DNA of 7,301 nucleotides, from assembly GCA_012515365.1 (NCBI GenBank), contig JAAYYM010000145.1:1-7301 (forward strand), given 5' to 3'. The notes beneath the pieces were generated by a model. The model did no database searches and was not told the DNA's origin. It worked only from the letters and a program-made list of their open reading frames with translations. Both the position numbers and the translations under genes were made by a program. Shown one piece after another: positions 5,395 to 7,301 of this stretch; positions within the stretch are counted from its first letter, which is position 1, and every line of letters starts with the position of its first letter. Origin of the DNA: Clostridia bacterium (GTDB lineage Bacteria; Bacillota_A; Clostridia; Lachnospirales; Lachnospiraceae).

Positions 5395-6105
5395 ATGAAA
5401 AAAACAATTATTGTAATGCCTGTAGCAAATGAAGAAGGAACGATGGAAGCCGTATTGGAAGAAATTATGAGGCTTCCATATGATAATTTATATGTATATC
5501 CGGTTATAGATTCATATTCAAAAGATCATACAGAAGATATTATCAGAAAAATGGAACAAAAGTATGACAAAATTAAGTTGATATTCCATAAAGAATCAAA
5601 AGGTGTTATCACTTGCTATTTATATGGATTTAAAATGGCATTACAGGATGGTGCAGAACGAATTATAGAAATGGATGGCGGTGGAAGTCATTTACCAAAA
5701 GAAATTCCTCAGTTTATCAAGAAATTAGATGAGGGATATGAATGCGTTTGGGGATCTCGCTTTATTCAGGGTGGAGATATTACGAATCATCCGTTATATA
5801 GGAGAATCTTAAGCTCCGGAGGTACTGTATTATCCAATTTAGTGCTGGGTACAAAATTAAAAGATATGACCAGTGGCTTTGAAGCCTTTCAAAGACCAAT
5901 ATTGGAGCACATGAATCTGGATGCATTTTTATCAAGAGGTCATATGTATCAGACAGAGATGAGATATTACTGTCGCAATAAAAAGACGATAGAGGTTCCG
6001 ATTACCTATGTAGGTTCACAGTCAAGTATCAAGATGAAATCAGTCACAGAAGCTCTCAGATTACTGTTTCAACTTAAAAAGAATGAAAAAAATGTAATGC
6101 GTTAG
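5395..6105 (+). CDS. GT2 glycosyltransferase, polyprenyl-phosphate sugar synthase type (DPM1-like)
   Basis: The 236-residue protein is a single GT-A fold domain with no membrane span, the size of stand-alone dolichol-phosphate mannose synthases. Its N-terminus IIVMPVANEEGTMEAV (5-20) matches the family opening. VIDSYSKDHT (37-46) replaces the usual VDDGSxDxT. The metal site is MDGGGSH (93-99), so the second Asp of the normal DxD is Gly. VWGSRF (118-123) and MTSGFEAFQR (158-167) follow. The end has QTEM (186-189) and EVPITYVGSQSS (200-211), like the EVPI block of this family. Such enzymes transfer a sugar from a nucleotide donor to polyprenyl phosphate on the cytoplasmic face. GAGG 7 bases before the ATG at 5395 supports the start. 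The GT-C gene follows 21 bases later and could use its lipid-linked product. The donor sugar cannot be told from sequence. Confidence 0.88.
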   Translation: MKKTIIVMPVANEEGTMEAVLEEIMRLPYDNLYVYPVIDSYSKDHTEDIIRKMEQKYDKIKLIFHKESKGVITCYLYGFKMALQDGAERIIEMDGGGSHLPKEIPQFIKKLDEGYECVWGSRFIQGGDITNHPLYRRILSSGGTVLSNLVLGTKLKDMTSGFEAFQRPILEHMNLDAFLSRGHMYQTEMRYYCRNKKTIEVPITYVGSQSSIKMKSVTEALRLLFQLKKNEKNVMR

Positions 6106-6113
6106 ACGGAATC

Positions 6114-6120
6114 AGAGGAG
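6114..6120 (+). promoter_or_regulatory. Strong ribosome binding site for the GT-C gene
   Basis: AGAGGAG lies 6 bases before the ATG at 6127. It is the best Shine-Dalgarno match in the window and confirms the start of a gene that has no stop codon inside the window. Confidence 0.75.
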
Positions 6121-6126
6121 ATAGAT

Positions 6127-7301
6127 ATGAATGCACGAGTCAAGTCATCAGAATTTGGCCAGAAAATCAAAAAATATTTTCATGATGAATTAAATCGATA
6201 TATTTTTTTTACCATAGTTATTTTTGTTTTCGTTATAACACTATTAGCATGGCAGAGTGATGATGCTTATCACGCATATGTGATGGCAAAAAATTTAGTT
6301 TTGGGAAATGGATTTGCGTATAATATTGGTGAGAGAGCATCTGCATCCTCTTGCCCTTTATTTACGCTTATCATTGCATTTGGTTATTTCTTTATCAGAA
6401 AAATGTTTGTTGTTTCTCTTCTGATCTGCATCATTTTTTCTACATTAGCGTATCGCATTCTCGTTCGCAGTTTCTGTAAAACTAAAAATCAGGTGATTCT
6501 TTCCTTTATTATTTTGCTCGGTAGCTTTTGCTTTATCAGTTATACAACTTCCGGGTTAGAGAATAGTCTGTTATTCTTTCTTGCGGCATTGTTTTTGAAA
6601 TATTATTTATCCTCTGAGTTGTATACAACAAAAAAATTACTAGTTTTGGCCATCTTGATTTCCTTGATTGCAATGACTAGAATGGATGCAGTTCTTCTTT
6701 TTATACCTATGGTGTTGTCAGCATTTCTGTTGAAAAGAGATCAGGTTTCCTTTATTAGGGCAGTAGTGATTGGTTTTTTAGGTCTGTTGCCTTTTATCTG
6801 CTGGATTCTGTTTTCTTTATTCTATTTTGGATTCCCATTTCCGAATACAGCATATGTGAAATTAGGAACAGATATTCCTATGGTCGAATATTTGTATCGA
6901 GGAATTCAATATGTATGCATATCAGGAATTAAAGATATTGTATTGTTGTTGATTCCCGCATTTTTTATCTTTGTTGCTACTAAATCAAAAAAATCCAAAT
7001 ACATCTGTATTGCATTAGGATTACTCATGTATGGAATTTATATCATCCGGATTGGCGGAGACTTTATGGTCGGTCGTCATTTTACGGTTATGTTTTTTAT
7101 TGCATTATGTGCTGTCATGGAAATGATGGATAGGCGCGAGATACAGGAACATAGCAAGGTAAAAAAAGTATTTGTGACGCTGGCTGTTCTTGGTGTGCTA
7201 TGGAATTTAACAACGGATGCTATTTCTTCACAATTTCTTTTTGGTAATAATTTCAACTCACCGATTGCTGATGAGCGTGCAGGATATTTCAAGTATACAA
7301 G
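6127..7301 (+). CDS. GT-C membrane glycosyltransferase, AftB (arabinofuranosyltransferase)-like, 3' end missing
   Basis: The frame stays open from ATG 6127 to the right edge: 391 codons plus two bases, so the C-terminus is absent. After a short cytoplasmic start, a first membrane segment (about 25-41) leads to the acidic pair D45-D46 in WQSDDAYHA, the position of the catalytic Asp in GT-C enzymes. Then come NLVLGNGFAYNIGER (56-70), TSGLENSL (141-148), TRMDAVL (184-190), FGFPFPNTAY (234-243) and RIGGDFMVGRHF (308-319). The DDAY, GNG, GLE and GGDFM-R set resembles mycobacterial AftB-type arabinofuranosyltransferases, which use a polyprenyl-phosphate furanose on the outer membrane face. About eight further hydrophobic segments are visible. 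It is 21 bases after the GT2 gene, a likely donor maker. Bases 6203-6210 are a run of eight T near the start. GT-C class is well supported; the sugar is unknown. Confidence 0.85.
   Translation, partial: MNARVKSSEFGQKIKKYFHDELNRYIFFTIVIFVFVITLLAWQSDDAYHAYVMAKNLVLGNGFAYNIGERASASSCPLFTLIIAFGYFFIRKMFVVSLLICIIFSTLAYRILVRSFCKTKNQVILSFIILLGSFCFISYTTSGLENSLLFFLAALFLKYYLSSELYTTKKLLVLAILISLIAMTRMDAVLLFIPMVLSAFLLKRDQVSFIRAVVIGFLGLLPFICWILFSLFYFGFPFPNTAYVKLGTDIPMVEYLYRGIQYVCISGIKDIVLLLIPAFFIFVATKSKKSKYICIALGLLMYGIYIIRIGGDFMVGRHFTVMFFIALCAVMEMMDRREIQEHSKVKKVFVTLAVLGVLWNLTTDAISSQFLFGNNFNSPIADERAGYFKYT

Noticed and set aside
6203..6210. Run of eight T near the GT-C start as a phase-variation switch
   Set aside because: Eight bases is short for frequent slippage and the run encodes Ile-Phe-Phe in a membrane segment, which explains it.
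7077..7292. 71-codon minus-strand reading frame
   Set aside because: It lies antisense to the GT-C gene, which continues through it in an open frame.

Overview
The window is AT-rich, with Shine-Dalgarno-led, tightly packed genes and five tRNA genes, none of which encodes its CCA end. This suggests a low-GC Firmicute. Gene style and protein flavour fit a gut or anaerobic Clostridia, perhaps Lachnospiraceae, but that is inference because there is no rRNA or species marker.

Bases 1-640 are a tRNA block: tRNA-Val(TAC) on the minus strand, then tRNA-Tyr(GTA), initiator tRNA-fMet(CAT), tRNA-Lys(TTT) and tRNA-Phe(GAA) on the plus strand. The three longer gaps (79-217, 388-461 and 535-564) each contain an inverted repeat. 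A long hairpin with a T-rich tail (659-708) probably ends tRNA transcription. No stretch of 300 bases lacks a gene; the longest gaps are 79-217 and 638-803.

Bases 745-7301 are a plus-strand cell-surface glycan cluster behind a near-consensus sigma-A promoter (TTGATA-17-TATAAT). First come an MBOAT membrane O-acyltransferase and, 8 bases later, a membrane-anchored SGNH protein. This is the AlgI/AlgJ- or PatA/PatB-like pairing that moves acyl groups across the membrane onto exported glycans. A small histidine phosphotransfer (HPt) protein follows with no kinase or response regulator in view.

A second promoter (4110-4138) precedes three genes: a flavoprotein resembling UDP-galactopyranose mutase, a GT2 glycosyltransferase of the polyprenyl-phosphate sugar synthase type, and a GT-C membrane glycosyltransferase with AftB (arabinofuranosyltransferase)-like motifs. 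The last gene is not predicted as a closed ORF because it runs off the right edge.

The most interesting reading is that the last three genes form a lipid-linked furanose route: ring contraction by the mutase-like enzyme, loading on polyprenyl phosphate by the GT2, and transfer outside the cell by the GT-C enzyme. The first two genes would then O-acylate the product. This is inference from family resemblance and gene order. Start sites for three genes are moved from the longest possible ORF to internal ATGs with good ribosome binding sites.
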